DNA of 64,000 nt from Planococcus sp. CP5-4_YE (GTDB taxonomy: Bacteria; Bacillota; Bacilli; Bacillales_A; Planococcaceae). Shown in pieces: positions 41,492 to 50,168 of this stretch. Both the position numbers and the translations under genes were made by a program. The stretch is from positions 62,001 through 126,000 of the forward strand of contig NZ_JAHPZO010000002.1 in assembly GCF_019042655.1 (NCBI RefSeq), read 5' to 3'. Each line of letters starts with the position of its first letter. Within the stretch, counting starts at the first letter, position 1. The notes under the pieces were generated by a model that saw only the letters and a program-made list of their open reading frames with translations, did no database searches and had not been told where the DNA came from.

Positions 41492-42511
41492 TTATTGCTG
41501 TGCTGTCCGGGAGTCGCTAAGCAAATGCTTGATTGCGCCGAATGTCACGAATCTCTTGTTATCTTCGTCATACACTTTGTACTTCAAGGATTGGAAGCTT
41601 GTCTTCAAATTGACCGTCGTCGCTTTTTGAAGCGGCGGCGTGGAAACATGCGCTTTTTCCAAGTTGTAGTTCGGCACGCGCGGGCTCAAGTGATGAACAT
41701 GGTGGAAACCGATATTGCCAGTCACCCATTGCAGAACTTTCGGCAATTCGTAGTACGAGCTGCCTTCGATTGCCGCTTTCACGTAATCCCATTCGCTTTC
41801 GTCCTCGAAATAAGAATCTTCGAATGTGTGCTGGATATAGAACAACCAAATGCCCAGTGCCCCAGCGGTAAACATGATCGTGCCTTGGATCAATACGAAT
41901 GCCTGCCAGCCAATCGCCAAGATCATGATGGTATAAAGAACGACCAATGCAACATTAATGAAGTACGTGTTGTTGCGTTCTTTCTTGCGTGCGTCTTTAC
42001 GGTTGAAACGGCTTGAGATCAAGACCAAGAATAACGGCCCTAAACCAAACATAACGAGAGGGTTGCGGTACATGCGGTACTTGAAGCGTTCCCATTTAGA
42101 AGCTTCTACATACTCGTCGATGGTCATGACCCAGATATCGCCGACTCCGCGCTTGTCGAGATTACCACTCGATGCGTGGTGGATCGCATGCTCGCGTTTC
42201 CATTTTTCATAAGCGAATAATGTCAAAATACCGGTAATCGTTCCGACGACCGCATTCGCTTTTTTGTTCTTAAAGAACGACCCGTGTGTGCAATCATGGA
42301 AAATGATAAACATGCGGACGACAAATCCAGCTGCAACAATGGAAATTCCGACTGTTAGCCAAACAGAAACATCCAATGCGAGATAAGCTAAAAACCAAAG
42401 AACGAGAAATGGCGGTATAGTATTGATCATTTGTTGAACGCTTGCTTTAACATCTGCTTTTTCGAAAGGGGCGACAAACTTACGTAATTGCGCTGTCTTT
42501 TCTTTGCTCAT
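41492..42511 (-). CDS. des: Acyl-lipid fatty acid desaturase Des
   Basis: 339-residue membrane di-iron desaturase introducing a cis double bond into phospholipid acyl chains on cooling. His boxes HDCTH (~101), HAIHHA (~130) and HHVHH (~275) supply the iron ligands; four hydrophobic helices lie between them. It is followed on the same strand by desK and desR, the B. subtilis Des system order. A 16-bp palindrome about 105-120 bases upstream of the start is a probable DesR site. ATG has a clear GAGGAGG site. Confidence 0.95.
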   Translation of the reverse strand: MSKEKTAQLRKFVAPFEKADVKASVQQMINTIPPFLVLWFLAYLALDVSVWLTVGISIVAAGFVVRMFIIFHDCTHGSFFKNKKANAVVGTITGILTLFAYEKWKREHAIHHASSGNLDKRGVGDIWVMTIDEYVEASKWERFKYRMYRNPLVMFGLGPLFLVLISSRFNRKDARKKERNNTYFINVALVVLYTIMILAIGWQAFVLIQGTIMFTAGALGIWLFYIQHTFEDSYFEDESEWDYVKAAIEGSSYYELPKVLQWVTGNIGFHHVHHLSPRVPNYNLEKAHVSTPPLQKATTVNLKTSFQSLKYKVYDEDNKRFVTFGAIKHLLSDSRTAQQ

Positions 42512-42615
42512 ATCTTGTCTTCCTCCTCAAATGGGCGTGCCCACTTGTTTACTTGTTAATCATCATATTACGCCCCTACAGCATTCTTCATAAGACATAA
42601 ACGTCTGTTTCCGGG

Positions 42616-42631
42616 CATGACACCTGTCATG
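42616..42631 (-). promoter_or_regulatory. Probable DesR operator upstream of des
   Basis: CATGACAggTGTCATG, 7-bp perfect arms with a 2-base centre. Its position upstream of des and its TCATG/CATGA half-sites fit DesR; assignment is by context. Confidence 0.6.
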
Positions 42632-42717
42632 GTTTTCGCTTTTTTACAACTTTCTAAAATCAAGAAAAACGTGTATACTTATTTATAGGCAGAATACTCT
42701 GAATAGAGGTGAACACT

Positions 42718-42969
42718 ATGACAGGACTGGTAGCTGTCATCATGGTTTTTTCCATTCCCCTTGTCGCTATCTGGACAGACTATTTGACCAGGAAGAAAAA
42801 AATGCATCAGCATGCACTGGAGACAGAAGTGGAACTCGAAAAACTCAAGCATGACAATTACGTCATCGAAACGCAGAAGCTGCGTCTTGAACTCGAGCAG
42901 ATGAAACTCGACGACGCCTTGAAAAACCAACCACTCATAGTCGAACGTCAAAAAGACGCGTCTGCATAG
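42718..42969 (+). CDS. Small membrane protein with coiled coil (PspB-like layout)
   Basis: 83 residues: one N-terminal helix (TGLVAVIMVFSIPLVAIWTDYL), a basic anchor (RKKKMHQ) and a charged heptad-rich helix (ALETEVELEKLKHDNYVIETQKLRLELEQMKLDDAL) in the cytoplasm. The layout resembles PspB-type partners, but no sequence family is recognised. GAGG lies eight bases before the ATG. It is divergent from des, and a TATACT box occurs ~40 bases upstream. Its stop codon lies in the loop/stem of the following terminator. Confidence 0.75.
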   Translation: MTGLVAVIMVFSIPLVAIWTDYLTRKKKMHQHALETEVELEKLKHDNYVIETQKLRLELEQMKLDDALKNQPLIVERQKDASA

Positions 42970-42981
42970 ACGCGTCTTTTT
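42950..42981. terminator. Bidirectional terminator overlapping a stop codon
   Basis: 14-bp perfect stem aaaaagacgcgtct / agacgcgtcttttt with a 4-base loop; the TAG of the small membrane protein gene is inside it. Shared with cydC on the other strand. Confidence 0.92.
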
Positions 42982-43012
42982 GCTTGAACAGTTTTCGGTT
43001 AGCCTGAACAGC

Positions 43013-44716
43013 TCAGACGAAAACTTGCTCTTCTATTTTCTTCAACTCGTAGAAATAGCCACGGCGATCCATTAATTGTTGGTAATCGCCTTGTTCGATC
43101 AATCGGCCATTTTCCAGCACCAGGATGCGGTCCATACTTTCAAGCCCTGCTAAATCGTGGCTGATAATGACAAAGGTGTCCTGGGGATGGCGGGTGAACA
43201 GTTCACTGTAAATGGATTGGGCGGTTATACCGTCGACCGATGAAAACGGTTCGTCCAATAGCCATAGCCGCTCGCCTTTCAAGAAAGCGCGAGCCATCGC
43301 GAGGCGCTGTTTTTCGCCGCCCGATAAATTCCGGCCCTTTTCATACACCGGTGCCGACAGCTCCATATGCCCCAAGTGTACAAGTTCGAGTGCTTCGTGC
43401 AATTGTTCTGCGTCCGCCTGTTCATTCGCAATACGCAAATTGCTTTCGATTGTCCCTGAAAAGAAATGGTTCTCCTGAAGCACAACGTTCATGCGTGCCC
43501 ATACGTTTTCCGGGCGCATGCTGTTAAGCACTTCATCTCCGAAACGGATTTCGCCACCCTCGGGCAGCGCCACTTTCAACATTAGCTGCAATAGGGTCGA
43601 CTTGCCTGAACCGCTCGGGCCGACAATCGCTGTTTTGGACCCTTGTGGCAACTGGAAACTGACTTCGTCGAGCGACAAGCGGCTATCATTCGGATAGCGG
43701 TAGCTTAGCTGATCCACCCTGATATCCACCGGCCCCTCCGGCATCGCGCCTGTGCTGTCGTCAGGTTTTCCCTCCACCACTTCTTCAAGCCTGCGTGCAG
43801 CGATCCGGCTTTCTTCATAATACGCCGGAAGTGCAGCAAGCGGGCCGACATTTTCAAATGCCCCGAGTGACACCATGACCAGCATCGCCAAATACAAACC
43901 GGACAATTCCCCGATGGACACGAAATACGCACCCGTTGCCAAAACGAAAAACGAAGCCAGAAAAGCTACAAGTGCATTCACTGACTGAACGCGGTTTTCC
44001 TCAAGCCCTTCGTTTTGCTGCGCCTGTTCATAACGATGTGCGGTTTCCTGCAGTTCCGAACTTTTTTGGTCGAGTGCCAAATGGATTTTCAAATCCTTGA
44101 ACCCGTAAAGAAATTCTGCCGATGCTGCTGCGAACTCTCCGCGGGTTTCTCCTGTCACATGCGTTTTCTTCCGCCTCCGTAGAGCGAAGAACGCCGGCAG
44201 GATGACGACTACAAAAATTGCACCCGCCAAAACCACTAAGGCCATAGGCAGCGAATAAAACGATGTGAAGAACACCGTGGCCACCAAAGCCATGCCGACA
44301 ACAATCGGCGGATATAATACGCGCAGCAGGAAATTCTGCAAACTTTCCACATCGCCGACGATACGCGACAGCAGATCGCCACTCTGGTGGCGCTGGAAAA
44401 TGCCCGGTGCGAGCGGTGCCAGCCGCTCAAAAAAACTACTGCGCAAATGGCCGAGCATCGTAAATGTTGCGCGGTGTGAAAACAGCCGTTCCGCGTAGCG
44501 GGTAATGGCTGCTGCAAAACCGAATAATTTGAGTGACGCTGCCATAACGACCAAAGTCGTCATTTGGGCGGTCAGCGCCGCCTTTGAAATCAAATAGCCG
44601 CTTGCCCCGAGAAGCGCAACGCCGGCAAGCCCTGCCAGAAAGCCGAACACTACGGCAAGGGCGACGTCGCGTTTTTCCTTCAGCGTCAGCCAAAAAACTG
44701 TCTTTAATTCACCCAT
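43013..44716 (-). CDS. cydC: Thiol reductant ABC exporter subunit CydC
   Basis: 567-residue half-transporter: six-helix ABC-exporter domain (residues ~1-320; LLGASGYLISKAALTAQMTTLVVMAASLKLFGFAAAITRYAERLFSHRATF is a CydC hallmark), then ATPase with Walker A VGPSGSGKSTLLQLM, signature NLSGGEKQRLAMARAF, Walker B LWLLDEPFSSVD and H-loop ISHDLAG. CydDC exports cysteine/glutathione-type thiols or moves haem, and is needed to mature cytochrome bd. Its start overlaps cydD by 13 bp. cydAB is not in the window. Confidence 0.93.
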   Translation of the reverse strand: MGELKTVFWLTLKEKRDVALAVVFGFLAGLAGVALLGASGYLISKAALTAQMTTLVVMAASLKLFGFAAAITRYAERLFSHRATFTMLGHLRSSFFERLAPLAPGIFQRHQSGDLLSRIVGDVESLQNFLLRVLYPPIVVGMALVATVFFTSFYSLPMALVVLAGAIFVVVILPAFFALRRRKKTHVTGETRGEFAAASAEFLYGFKDLKIHLALDQKSSELQETAHRYEQAQQNEGLEENRVQSVNALVAFLASFFVLATGAYFVSIGELSGLYLAMLVMVSLGAFENVGPLAALPAYYEESRIAARRLEEVVEGKPDDSTGAMPEGPVDIRVDQLSYRYPNDSRLSLDEVSFQLPQGSKTAIVGPSGSGKSTLLQLMLKVALPEGGEIRFGDEVLNSMRPENVWARMNVVLQENHFFSGTIESNLRIANEQADAEQLHEALELVHLGHMELSAPVYEKGRNLSGGEKQRLAMARAFLKGERLWLLDEPFSSVDGITAQSIYSELFTRHPQDTFVIISHDLAGLESMDRILVLENGRLIEQGDYQQLMDRRGYFYELKKIEEQVFV

Positions 44717-46434
44717 GCCTGTTTGCCTCCTTGCTGCGCCTCAATCATGGACCGGTAAGAGCTGAAGCTGTCCATCAGCTCTTCATGCGTGCCGATGGCT
44801 TCCACCCTTCCTGCATCCAAGACGATAATGCGCGATGCGCTCCGGATCGTGTGCAAGCGGTGTGCAATCGTAATGACCGTAGCTTCTTTTGACAGTTCTT
44901 CGATGGCTTTTTGCAGCACTTGCTCCGTGTGAAGGTCAAGGCCTGCTGTAGGTTCATCAAAAAATAACAGCGCCGGTTTTTTAAGAAACGCACGCGCCAA
45001 AACGAGCCGTTGCTTTTCGCCTCCGGACAATCCGCGCCCCGCTTCACCGATTACTGTTTCGAATCCCTCAGGAAGCGATTCGATCAATTCCAGGATGCCC
45101 GCTTTTTGTGCAGCCACAATCAGTTCTTGTTGCGCCACGACCCGGTTCGCCCCGAGTTCGATATTTTCTTTAATAGTCCCAGTAAATAAATAGGGATCTT
45201 GCGTAATATAGCTTAATTGTCCGAACCATTCATCTTCACTTACCTGTTCTCGCGGGAGGCCATTGATCAGTATTCTCCCGCTCGTAGCCGGCAATAACCC
45301 GGCCATAACATTCATCAAGGTGCTTTTTCCGGAGCCGCTCGCACCGACTAGCGCGATGGAGCTTCCCCCGTGCAGCTTGAAACTTGTCGCTTCGAGTTGG
45401 AATCCTTCTCCGTACTGAAAGCCCACTTGCTCCAAAGCCAACTCAATCGGCGCATCGACTGGGGATTCTCCCCACACGACCGGCTGATGGCTTTTCGCCA
45501 ATTCTTCCGACAACAGCTCAGCAGATGCCGCACTGCCTCTCGCCGTATGAAAAGCGCTGCCGAATTCTTTTAATAGATTAAAGAAATCCGGAACAAGCAA
45601 CATGACGAGGAAAGCCGGGAAGAATGTGATGCTGTCGAAAACCACAAGGCGCAAGCCGATTTCGAGCGCTATAATCCCGATGCTCAGCATGGAAATATAT
45701 TCGAGCGTCAAAGAAGACAAGAAAGCCGATTTCAAGACGTCCATCGTCGAATCACGGAACTTCAAGCTATTTTCGCGGATCGTATCGCCCTGCCGCTTCG
45801 CCTGGCCGAATAAGCGCAATGTCGTCAACCCTTGCAGCACATCGAGAAATGCGCCTGAAAAGCCAGCCAATTGCTCAACTTTTTCATCCGCTTTCTGTTT
45901 TGTTCGTTTACCGACAATCGCCATGAATAAAGGAATGAACGGTGCCGTGATCAAGATGATGAGCCCGGTCGTCCAGTTCAGATAAAAAATCACCCCGAGG
46001 AGCATCAGCGGGATTGTATAGCTTTGGATCATCTGTGGAATATACTTGTTGAAATAACCATCTGTGTCATCGACTGCTTCGAGCAACAAGCCGACTTTCC
46101 GCCCTGACTGGCCAGCAATCGATCCTTGCAGCGGATTTTCCTTGTACGAAGCGATCAATTCCCGCCGCAAACTGCGTCTCGCTTCGATAGAAAGCGTGAC
46201 ACCGAGCCGGCCGACTGCATAACTTGCACCAGCCCGCAGCACAATGACTGCCAGCAGCGCAGCCAATAATGGCAGCACTTCTTCAAAAGAAGCAGATTTC
46301 AGAAATACTGAATCAGCTACCCATACAAAGAACACAGCCTGCCCGATCATCGCGAGCCCCTTTGCCAATGAGGCTAGAAACAACAACCGTATATGATTGT
46401 TCTGGCTGTAAGCCATTTGTTTCAAACTTCCCAT
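44704..46434 (-). CDS. cydD: Thiol reductant ABC exporter subunit CydD
   Basis: 576-residue half-transporter pairing with CydC. Membrane domain begins MGSLKQMAYSQNNHIRLLFLASLAKGLAMIGQAVFFVWVAD; IAGQSGRKVGLLLEAVDDTDGYFNKYIPQMIQSYTIPLMLL and GAFLDVLQGLTTLRLFGQAKRQ are CydD-specific. ATPase: ALVGASGSGKSTLMNVMAG, GLSGGEKQRLVLARAFLKKPALLFFDEPTAGLD, ITIAHRLHTI. Of two nearby ATGs the second, eight bases from AAAGGG, is chosen. A TATAAT box lies about 25-35 bases upstream. Confidence 0.93.
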   Translation of the reverse strand: MGSLKQMAYSQNNHIRLLFLASLAKGLAMIGQAVFFVWVADSVFLKSASFEEVLPLLAALLAVIVLRAGASYAVGRLGVTLSIEARRSLRRELIASYKENPLQGSIAGQSGRKVGLLLEAVDDTDGYFNKYIPQMIQSYTIPLMLLGVIFYLNWTTGLIILITAPFIPLFMAIVGKRTKQKADEKVEQLAGFSGAFLDVLQGLTTLRLFGQAKRQGDTIRENSLKFRDSTMDVLKSAFLSSLTLEYISMLSIGIIALEIGLRLVVFDSITFFPAFLVMLLVPDFFNLLKEFGSAFHTARGSAASAELLSEELAKSHQPVVWGESPVDAPIELALEQVGFQYGEGFQLEATSFKLHGGSSIALVGASGSGKSTLMNVMAGLLPATSGRILINGLPREQVSEDEWFGQLSYITQDPYLFTGTIKENIELGANRVVAQQELIVAAQKAGILELIESLPEGFETVIGEAGRGLSGGEKQRLVLARAFLKKPALLFFDEPTAGLDLHTEQVLQKAIEELSKEATVITIAHRLHTIRSASRIIVLDAGRVEAIGTHEELMDSFSSYRSMIEAQQGGKQAWVN

Positions 46435-46554
46435 TCCCATCGCCCTTTCTTTCACTTATCCCTATTATAAAGGAGCATCCGCAAGATTCCTTTGAGGACG
46501 CACGCACTGAAAGGCATTTCCCGGGAAATTGTTACAAAAAGGTTCACATTCCAC

Positions 46555-46586
46555 GAAGAAAAGCCACGCAGCAAGGCTGCGTGGCT
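46555..46586 (-). terminator. Terminator of the small gene at 46.6-46.8 kb
   Basis: 11-bp perfect stem agccacgcagc / gctgcgtggct with a 6/3-base loop and TTTTCTT on the minus strand. Confidence 0.85.
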
Positions 46587-46609
46587 GGTATATCAGATAT
46601 TCACTCATT

Positions 46610-46768
46610 TTACGGCCTTCTTCCAGAGCTTGAGAAAACGACTGCCTGTAACCACAGGGCATCATCTTCAATCTTCCTCTTCAACGAGGTGTCTAGGCAT
46701 TCCTGGCACTCTGCCGTCAATTTCTGAAGTTCATATTCAAAGACTGCTTCTTCCTCTTTCGTGATCAT
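46610..46768 (-). CDS. Small hypothetical protein
   Basis: 52 residues, acidic-helical at the start (MITKEEEAVFEYELQKLTAECQECLDTSLKRKIEDDALWLQAVVF) and with two Cys in a CQEC pair; unrecognised. A terminator follows 24 bases after the stop, supporting a real transcript. AAAGGTG lies 11 bases before the ATG. The last residues SSSGRRP look unlike a helix continuation, while a +1 frame reads ALEEGRKMSEYL, so a recent frameshift near 46635 is possible. The rest of the 450-bp gap between cydD and the ZIP-like gene shows no other gene. Confidence 0.5.
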   Translation of the reverse strand: MITKEEEAVFEYELQKLTAECQECLDTSLKRKIEDDALWLQAVVFSSSGRRP

Positions 46769-46887
46769 GGCATAAACATCACCTTTCGACACCAACGCGA
46801 GGATTGCGCACGTGATTCATTACCTACCACTTTACCCGATATCCGAAATATTATTCATCTTTTTTATAAATAGCATCATTATTTCAT

Positions 46888-47610
46888 TTAAATGAATAAT
46901 AATAGCATCGAGTAAATAGACAAACCTATTACAAAAGCACCCAAACTACTTTCCCGCTCCTCCGGCAGCTCTTCTTTCAGTACGTTTAAAATAACGCCGC
47001 CCGCAATCAAAGCCATGAGAAACGCAATGATCAATTCATGAACTTCTGTCATCCAGCCGATGACCCAGCCTGCCGCAATGGCTGCAGCGAGAAGCCATCT
47101 GCCATATTGGTCATATTCGCCTTGGTGCGCTTCCCGAAGGCCCTTGTCATTGGTAATAAAATGGACGCCAAGCGCAATGAAGAATAGGATCATTCCTACT
47201 ACACCTTCGTACTCTTCACGCATCATCAAATAACCGATGACTCCATTGTACATGGCGAAGGAACCGATATGGATCCAGAATACGCCTGATGAAGACTTGC
47301 CTTCCGCTGTCCGGCGCTTCGAATTTTTCACCATTTGCTCCAAGCCGTAAAAAAGGACCAGCCCGGCCATAGCCGCGAGGTATATATGATTGCTCAGGAA
47401 ACCTTCACCCGGAGCGCCGAACTCCTCATGGACCTCTTCCTGAAATTCGCCCAGTTCAGGCAATAAGTGCAAAAATACATAGGCAACGGAAACACCGCCT
47501 GCAATTGATAAGAACCGGCTGCGCGGCACGGCTTTTAGGAAATTCATGTTTTTTGAAAATAAATGGATAACGACAAATCCCATTACAAACAGCAAGCTAA
47601 GCCATTCCAA
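46888..47610 (-). CDS. ZIP-like membrane protein
   Basis: 240 residues, about seven to eight helices. Starts MEWLSLLFVMGFVVIHLFSKNMNFL; GGVSVAYVFLHLLPELGEFQEEVHEEFG and EVHELIIAFLMALIAGGVILNVLKEELPEE are reminiscent of ZIP zinc permeases, but the paired HN.PEG metal motifs are missing. It could be a divergent cation transporter or a sensor-type membrane protein. Strong AGGAGGGG ribosome site. It follows the wrbA terminator on the same strand. Confidence 0.7.
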   Translation of the reverse strand: MEWLSLLFVMGFVVIHLFSKNMNFLKAVPRSRFLSIAGGVSVAYVFLHLLPELGEFQEEVHEEFGAPGEGFLSNHIYLAAMAGLVLFYGLEQMVKNSKRRTAEGKSSSGVFWIHIGSFAMYNGVIGYLMMREEYEGVVGMILFFIALGVHFITNDKGLREAHQGEYDQYGRWLLAAAIAAGWVIGWMTEVHELIIAFLMALIAGGVILNVLKEELPEERESSLGAFVIGLSIYSMLLLFI

Positions 47611-47626
47611 ACTACCCCTCCTCGAC

Positions 47627-47660
47627 TAAAAAAGCAGACGGGCGCATTCGCCCATCTGCC
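47627..47660 (-). terminator. Terminator of wrbA
   Basis: Minus-strand stem GCAGATGGGCG / CGCCCGTCTGC with one G-T pair, AATG loop, TTTTTT. Confidence 0.9.
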
Positions 47661-47691
47661 AGCATTCGCCTTTTAGGCATGTAGTTTTTAG

Positions 47692-48306
47692 TTACCCATT
47701 CAAGCCGTTTTTAACCCATCCGGCAACTTGTACCGTGCGTTTTGCCTGGTGCGCCACGGCATCTTGCACATCTTCAATCATATTGCCGTCCTGGTCAACA
47801 CTGACACTCGTGCCATAAGGGTTGCCGCCTGCCTTGAACAACACTTCATCTGTGTAACCAGGCGCTGCAATGATCGCACCCCAATGATGCATCGTCGTAT
47901 AGACCGCCAGTACAGTCGATTCTTGTCCACCGTGAGGATTTTGCGCAGAAGACATAGCGCTCACAACTTTGTTCACCAGTTTGCCTTGCGCCCATAAGCC
48001 GCCGGTTGTATCAAGATATTGCTGTACTTGGGACGATACGTGGCCAAAGCGCGTTGGCACGCTGAAAATAATGGCGTCTGCCCACTCGAGCAAATCGTTG
48101 TCGGCTTCTGGCACTTCCTGTGTCGCTTCGTAATGCTCTTTCCAAGCCGCGTTCGATTCAATTGCCCCCATCGGCGCATTCTCTTTCACTTTTGCCACTT
48201 TCACTTCGGCTCCTGCTTCTTTCGCAGCCGATTCTGCCCATTGTGCCATCTGATAATTGGTTCCTGTTGAACTGTAATAAATGATTGCCAAGTTTACATT
48301 ACTCAT
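47692..48306 (-). CDS. wrbA: NAD(P)H:quinone oxidoreductase, WrbA type IV
   Basis: 204-residue tetrameric flavodoxin-like enzyme reducing quinones by two electrons with FMN. AIIYYSSTGTNYQMAQWAESAAKEAGAEV is the FMN phosphate loop; FSVPTRFGHVSSQVQQYLDTTGGLWAQGKLVNKVVSAMSSAQNPHGGQESTVLAVYTTMHHWGAIIAAPGYTDEV is the WrbA core. AGGAGAGG precedes the ATG. Its promoter spacer contains TATCTtGAAT at the same distance from the -10 box as the TATCTcGAAT in the azoR promoter, suggesting joint control by a quinone-responsive repressor. Confidence 0.94.
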   Translation of the reverse strand: MSNVNLAIIYYSSTGTNYQMAQWAESAAKEAGAEVKVAKVKENAPMGAIESNAAWKEHYEATQEVPEADNDLLEWADAIIFSVPTRFGHVSSQVQQYLDTTGGLWAQGKLVNKVVSAMSSAQNPHGGQESTVLAVYTTMHHWGAIIAAPGYTDEVLFKAGGNPYGTSVSVDQDGNMIEDVQDAVAHQAKRTVQVAGWVKNGLNG

Positions 48307-48349
48307 CCCATAACCTCTCCTCTATCAATTTGGTCCGTGGCTTGCACTA

Positions 48350-48379
48350 ATTATCCTATATTCAAGATAACTTCTGTTA
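48350..48379 (-). promoter_or_regulatory. wrbA promoter with operator-like motif
   Basis: Minus strand TAACAG (48374-48379), 18 bp, GATAAT (48350-48355). The spacer reads TATCTTGAATATAG (48356-48369) directly before the -10 box, part of the imperfect dyad TATCtTgaatAtaGGATA. Confidence 0.5.
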
Positions 48380-48467
48380 CTAGTGTGCCCTAAATGGAAC
48401 GATACTAAACTTTCTTTTCTGAATATCCATGATTATTTGTAAATCAACAACTGTGGGTTCCAATCAA

Positions 48468-48499
48468 CAAAAACCAGATGAAGGAGGTCCTTCATCTGG
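48468..48499 (-). terminator. Terminator of the acyl-CoA synthetase gene
   Basis: 12-bp perfect stem ccagatgaagga / tccttcatctgg and a T run on the minus strand. Confidence 0.92.
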
Positions 48500-48510
48500 C
48501 GGTGGTTCGA

Positions 48511-50151
48511 TTAGTTAACGTTCTCAGCGATTTCTTCCGACATTTCACGCAGCTTGAATTTTTGGATTTTCCCGGAAGCGGTCATCGGGTATTCTTCAAT
48601 GAATTCAATATAGCGCGGAATTTTATGATGGGCGATTTTGCCCATGCAATAAGTGCGCAGTTCGTCCGCACTGAGCGTCTCGTCTCCCTTTAGAATAACC
48701 CAGGCCATCAATTCTTCTCCGTATTTTGGGTCCGGCACGCCGACAACTTGGACGTCTTGGACCGACGGGTGCTGATAGAGGAATTCCTCGATTTCACGCG
48801 GATAGATATTCTCTCCGCCACGGATGACCATGTCCTTGATACGTCCAGTGATGGAGATATAGCCGTCTTCGTCTTCTACTGCGATATCTCCGGTATGCAG
48901 CCAGCCGTCAGGGTCGATCGCTTCTTTAGTCGCCTCTTCGTTTTTGTAATAGCCTTTCATGATCAAATAGCCTCTCGTGCACAATTCGCCCGGCATGCCT
49001 TTCACCACTTCTTCGCCGGTCGCCGGATCGATGATTTTCACTTCGACGTCGTCATGCGGCTTGCCGACCGTCGCCACACGTTTTTCGATGGCATCGTCTT
49101 TGCCGGTCTGCGTGATGACCGGCGATGATTCGGTTTGCCCGTAGGCGATGGTGATTTCGCTTGCACCCATATTGCTGATGACTTTCTTCATGACTTCGAT
49201 CGGGCAAGTGGAGCCTGCCATGATGCCCGTGCGCAATGTCGAAGTATCGAACGAGTCGAAATCGGGATGGTTGAGTTCGGCAATGAACATCGTCGGCACG
49301 CCGTGAAGCGCGGTGCATTTCTCGTCCTGCACCATCTGCAGGACGCGCTTCGGCTCGAACTGTTCCGCGATGACCATGGTCGTCGCGTGCGTCACTGCTG
49401 CGAGCGTCCCGAGCACGCAGCCGAAGCAATGGAAAAAAGGCACCGGGATGCACAGGCGGTCGGTTTCACCCAAGTTCATCATATCGCCGACGAGGCGCCC
49501 GTTGTTGACGACGTTGCGATGCGTCAGCATGACACCTTTCGGGAATCCGGTCGTCCCGGATGTGTATTGGATATTGATGACGTCATTCGGTTCCATCGAA
49601 CGGAAGCGCTGTTCGAGCTGTTCATCCGCCACTCTTTTGGCGAATGTTTCAAATTCACTCCATGTGTAGATGCCCGGGTAGCTATTTTCGCTCATGACGA
49701 TGACGCGCTTCAGATGCGGCAGTTTAGGCGAATCGAGCTGCCCTTTTTCTGCATGTTCCAGCTCCGGGCATACTTGCTTTAACACCTCGATATAATCCGT
49801 GCCTTTGAATTCTTCCCCCAGAATCAAGGTCGTAGAATCCGATTGCTTCAATAGATACTCCAGCTCATTCGCCTGGTAGCTCGTGTTGACCGTGACTAAC
49901 ACGCCGCCCATCTTGCCTGTGGCATATTGGCTGAGCAGCCATTCGCGTTTATTATCGGACCATATGGCAATATGCTCGCCTTTTTCGATGCCCATCCCCA
50001 TGAATGCTTTCGCCAGTGTATCGGTCTCTTGGTCAAATTCTGCATAGGTTTTGCGGATGCCGCGTTCTGGATAGACATACGCTTCTGTCTGCGGAAACTT
50101 TTTCGCTTGCTCCCGTACAATTTCCCCTACTGTTTGATCGAGAATTGCCAT
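48511..50151 (-). CDS. Acyl-CoA synthetase (AMP-forming)
   Basis: 546-residue ANL-superfamily ligase activating a carboxylic acid to acyl-CoA through acyl-AMP. P-loop motif NIQYTSGTTGFPKGVMLTHRN, AYGQTESSPVITQT (A5), TGDIAVEDEDGYISITGRIKDMVIRGGENIYPREIEEFLYQHP (A7/A8) and the catalytic Lys in PMTASGKIQKFKL (A10). Closest in layout to Bacillus YngI-type medium/long-chain or acetoacetyl-CoA ligases; substrate unresolved. A cre box overlapping the leader indicates CcpA repression by preferred sugars. ATG follows AAGGGGG. Confidence 0.92.
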   Translation of the reverse strand: MAILDQTVGEIVREQAKKFPQTEAYVYPERGIRKTYAEFDQETDTLAKAFMGMGIEKGEHIAIWSDNKREWLLSQYATGKMGGVLVTVNTSYQANELEYLLKQSDSTTLILGEEFKGTDYIEVLKQVCPELEHAEKGQLDSPKLPHLKRVIVMSENSYPGIYTWSEFETFAKRVADEQLEQRFRSMEPNDVINIQYTSGTTGFPKGVMLTHRNVVNNGRLVGDMMNLGETDRLCIPVPFFHCFGCVLGTLAAVTHATTMVIAEQFEPKRVLQMVQDEKCTALHGVPTMFIAELNHPDFDSFDTSTLRTGIMAGSTCPIEVMKKVISNMGASEITIAYGQTESSPVITQTGKDDAIEKRVATVGKPHDDVEVKIIDPATGEEVVKGMPGELCTRGYLIMKGYYKNEEATKEAIDPDGWLHTGDIAVEDEDGYISITGRIKDMVIRGGENIYPREIEEFLYQHPSVQDVQVVGVPDPKYGEELMAWVILKGDETLSADELRTYCMGKIAHHKIPRYIEFIEEYPMTASGKIQKFKLREMSEEIAENVN

Positions 50152-50168
50152 TTCTTCGTCCCCCTTAT

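Noticed and set aside
46465-46671. Minus-strand frame reading MKMMPCGYRQSFSQALEEGRKMSEYL... through the hairpin at 46.56 kb
   Set aside because: It reads through a strong terminator; only its start may be relevant as the displaced tail of the small gene at 46610-46768.
49135-49782. 215-codon plus-strand frame opposite the acyl-CoA synthetase gene
   Set aside because: Antisense shadow; the encoded protein is low-complexity Arg/His-rich and resembles nothing known.
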